Positions 62,001 through 64,000 of a DNA stretch of 64,000 nt are shown here, in pieces. Numbering within the stretch: the first letter of the stretch is position 1; each line of letters begins with the position of its first letter. Source of the DNA: Vitis vinifera (Eukaryota; Streptophyta; Magnoliopsida; Vitales; Vitaceae); assembly GCF_030704535.1 (NCBI RefSeq), contig NC_081820.1:20463001-20527000 (forward strand), in the 5' to 3' direction. The position numbers and the translations under genes were made by a program. The notes under the pieces are model-generated. The model was not told the origin of the DNA and ran no database searches. It worked only from the letters and a program-made list of their open reading frames with translations.

Positions 62001-63684
62001 TAACTTCAAACAAAAAACATGAAACAGGCTAAAGGATATAGTGTCACAAGCTAGAAGTTCTTACCGCTTTTACTTTGCTTCCACCAAGACAATACAAGGA
62101 CATCAAAGAAATATAGACGGCAACTCTAGTCAGTGATTCATTAAGAGATTTGAAGGTCCCAAGCTTTATACCACTACTCTGAAAAGCCATAACCTGCAAA
62201 GCTCCATGAAGATGGTTGCTATAAGTGCATGGAAGGGTTAGTATCTCCATGTATTTACAAAAATAGTATTCATGGGATTCTCATGAATAACCAATATCTT
62301 ACCTGACTACCAAACATAGACATTTGACGCTTTTCGCCACTAAAGGATCTTACCTGTATCAAAAAAAAAAAAATTCTTCAATTACAAGTGTGTACTTCCA
62401 AGGCCCAATCCAAAAGAAAAATGTTAAATTTCAAAGACTACAATTGATAATCCTGATTTCTCACAAAGAAAGACACAAGAAATTATGCAGCAGGGACTTC
62501 AAAGAACTTACAGTACGAATTGCAGAAAATGTTTCTGTTGCACAATCTGATATGGAAGCTTGGGCCAATCCATGAGCTTTAAAAACAGGCACAGTTGACC
62601 GCTTGTATACAGCTGAGGAGATTTACAACGGTCAGCAGCAGGTGAGAAGACATGAACCAAGCAAAGGAGTACCAAAAATTTCAAGAACCACCTTCTAGCA
62701 AGCATGATATGACCATTTTTAGACCAAATCTTAGTGGTCAGAAACAAACATGGTTTCTACAGCATGAGCTTAAATTACTCAGGTGTACTGAAACATGCAC
62801 ATGTTCATGAAACATCGCCAATCAAGCAACTGATCATAATTTGAAAAAAGGAATACAAAATTTTTGACAAATACTGCTAAATTAGAATACTATAAAAATT
62901 GACACCTCCAATACCATATACAAGTTTGGAAACAAGAGCCATCAAGAAAATCTGACAATCATGTTTTTATTTCTATTCTAGGCCTTACATCAGACATTTC
63001 ACAAATTAGCCCAAAGGTTGTAAAATTTATGAAAATTTTTCAATGACAAATAATAAATGTAAACCTTATTTCTATTGCAATTATGCAACAAAGAATGGAC
63101 ACTAGAAACTTTAATCATCGAACAATTTACACTGCCTAATCCAATAATCTTTTTTTTTTCTTATCCCTTATAATTTTCTTTGGACAAATTAATGGCTAAC
63201 CAAATAATTTGAAAGAGAAAATGTTTACCAACTAAAACAGATACAGTAAGCATCAGTATGCCCAAAATTGGTGCAAGTTGGGGGGCTAAAGTGAACAGGA
63301 TGCATATTGTGCCAATGACCTGTAAGAAAAACACATATACAACTGAGTACTGAAATCACATAAGAGTTTTCCTAAAAATAATCAGAAATATATTTTCCAT
63401 AAATTAATCTCCAGGAATAAGTAAATTCTCAAACAACAATAATAGATCCATAGTAAAAATTAAATCAGAAGGTTTTGCTACTTCTGAATGTAACTCAATT
63501 CTCTCAGAATCAAGGACAATAATTTACATCTTTAACTATAGGCAACATAAAGCTCACTTTTGCTTAGTGTAGAGTAGCTTGCCTCAGAAAGTGCCCTGAA
63601 TCCACGATCCCTTGAAATGTTTTCACTCACAATATCTTTAAGAGAACCCAAGTCAGATGTTAACAAAGCAGTGAGTTCGCCAAC
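59041..63684 (-). CDS. ABCB28: ABC transporter B family half transporter, ABCB28-like (C-terminal part)
   Basis: Fourteen exons visible, minus strand: 63684-63583, 63319-63229, 62612-62512, 62353-62303, 62193-62065, 61983-61921, 61823-61544, 61014-60866, 60773-60684, 60148-60014, 59931-59875, 59792-59736, 59277-59041 and, beyond the window, the 5' exons; the thirteen listed encode the last 513 residues. They cover the later membrane helices ([51 protein letters not shown]) and the nucleotide-binding domain: Walker [11 protein letters not shown]-loop IVNQEPVLFS, signature [17 protein letters not shown], Walker B ILILDEATSALD and H-loop VIAHKLSTV, where many relatives have HRLST. It ends [10 protein letters not shown]. 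Layout matches plastid ABCB28/NAP8-type half transporters; the substrate is unknown. The first visible intron has a GC donor. Confidence 0.9.
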
Positions 63685-64000
63685 CTATAAGAAAGAATAA
63701 TGTGTTCTTAACCATCCAACTACAACAATATATACATATATATGGGCAAAAGAAGAAAAAGATAGATATAGACATCAATTACTACTCCATAACTCAGACA
63801 AACAATAACATATATGTAAGCCCACCATGAGAAAATGAAAAATAAAAATAAAATAAAATAAAACACTGTTGTAAAATATACACACTAAGAAAAAGAGGGG
63901 AAAAGTAAAAAAGAACGACGAGTTAGATATAGGCATCAATACTACTCTATAACCTGGACAAACTATAGTAGATATGTAAGCCCACAGTGGGGAAAATTTA
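63685..64000 (-). other. Intron of the ABCB28-like gene running off the window
   Basis: No exon recognised here. The transit peptide and about the first 200 residues must lie beyond 64000. Confidence 0.7.

Overview
The window looks like nuclear DNA of a woody dicot, most likely grapevine (Vitis) or a close relative. The evidence is AT-rich intergenic DNA full of LTR-retrotransposon, LINE and MITE debris, GT-AG introns, plastid-targeted proteins and plant-only families (ZFWD zinc finger/WD40, PEPKR2 kinase, DUF295 F-box, Ycf20-like, class III peroxidase). The species is an inference from sequence style; no search was run.

Layout. 0.8-4.8 kb: a roughly 4-kb solo LTR carrying an internal array of about 150-bp repeats. 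6.6-8.5 kb: a Ycf20-like plastid gene (+). 9.3-14.3 kb: a complete but dead Ty1/copia element (-) nested in a Tourist-like MITE. 15.2-15.8 kb: a MITE with GC-rich ends. 17.3-21.9 kb: a decayed second copia (-) whose 5' half holds a large array of short hairpins with covarying stems. 22.4-26.2 kb: a duplicated AT-rich segment around a second copy of the long-LTR family. 27.1-28.6 kb: an intronless F-box/DUF295 gene (+). 30.2-35.0 kb: a 1.6-kb direct duplication bracketing an LTR fragment that carries a broken alpha-tubulin piece. 36.4-43.6 kb: a nine-exon CCCH/WD40 (ZFWD) gene (+) with a LINE in intron 2. 45.4-46.8 kb: an unidentified small reading frame followed by retroelement-like DNA. 47.3-48.2 kb: a two-exon, probably plastid-targeted gene of unknown function (+). 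50.2-53.7 kb: a PEPKR2-like kinase gene (-). 54.7-55.4 kb: a Tourist-like MITE. 56.4-57.9 kb: a third decayed copia. 58.1-58.6 kb: a class III peroxidase pseudogene. 59.0 kb to the window end: the C-terminal two thirds of an ABCB28-like half ABC transporter (-).

The genes are independent eukaryotic transcription units, not an operon. At least two, perhaps three, of the intact products (Ycf20-like, ABCB28-like, possibly the 47.3-kb protein) are expected in plastids, but nothing in the sequence links their functions. Exon models were built by joining GT-AG (one GC-AG) introns so that reading frame and family similarity were both kept; every internal phase in the ZFWD, PEPKR2 and ABCB28 models closes exactly. 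UTR limits are approximate.

The least ordinary observations are the covarying hairpin array in the second copia (19.6-21.6 kb), the alpha-tubulin fragment inside an LTR fragment bracketed by 1.6-kb direct repeats, a tiny LINE tail that duplicated a splice donor in the kinase gene, a GC-AG intron in the ABC transporter, and three in-frame TAG codons at conserved tryptophans in the first copia.
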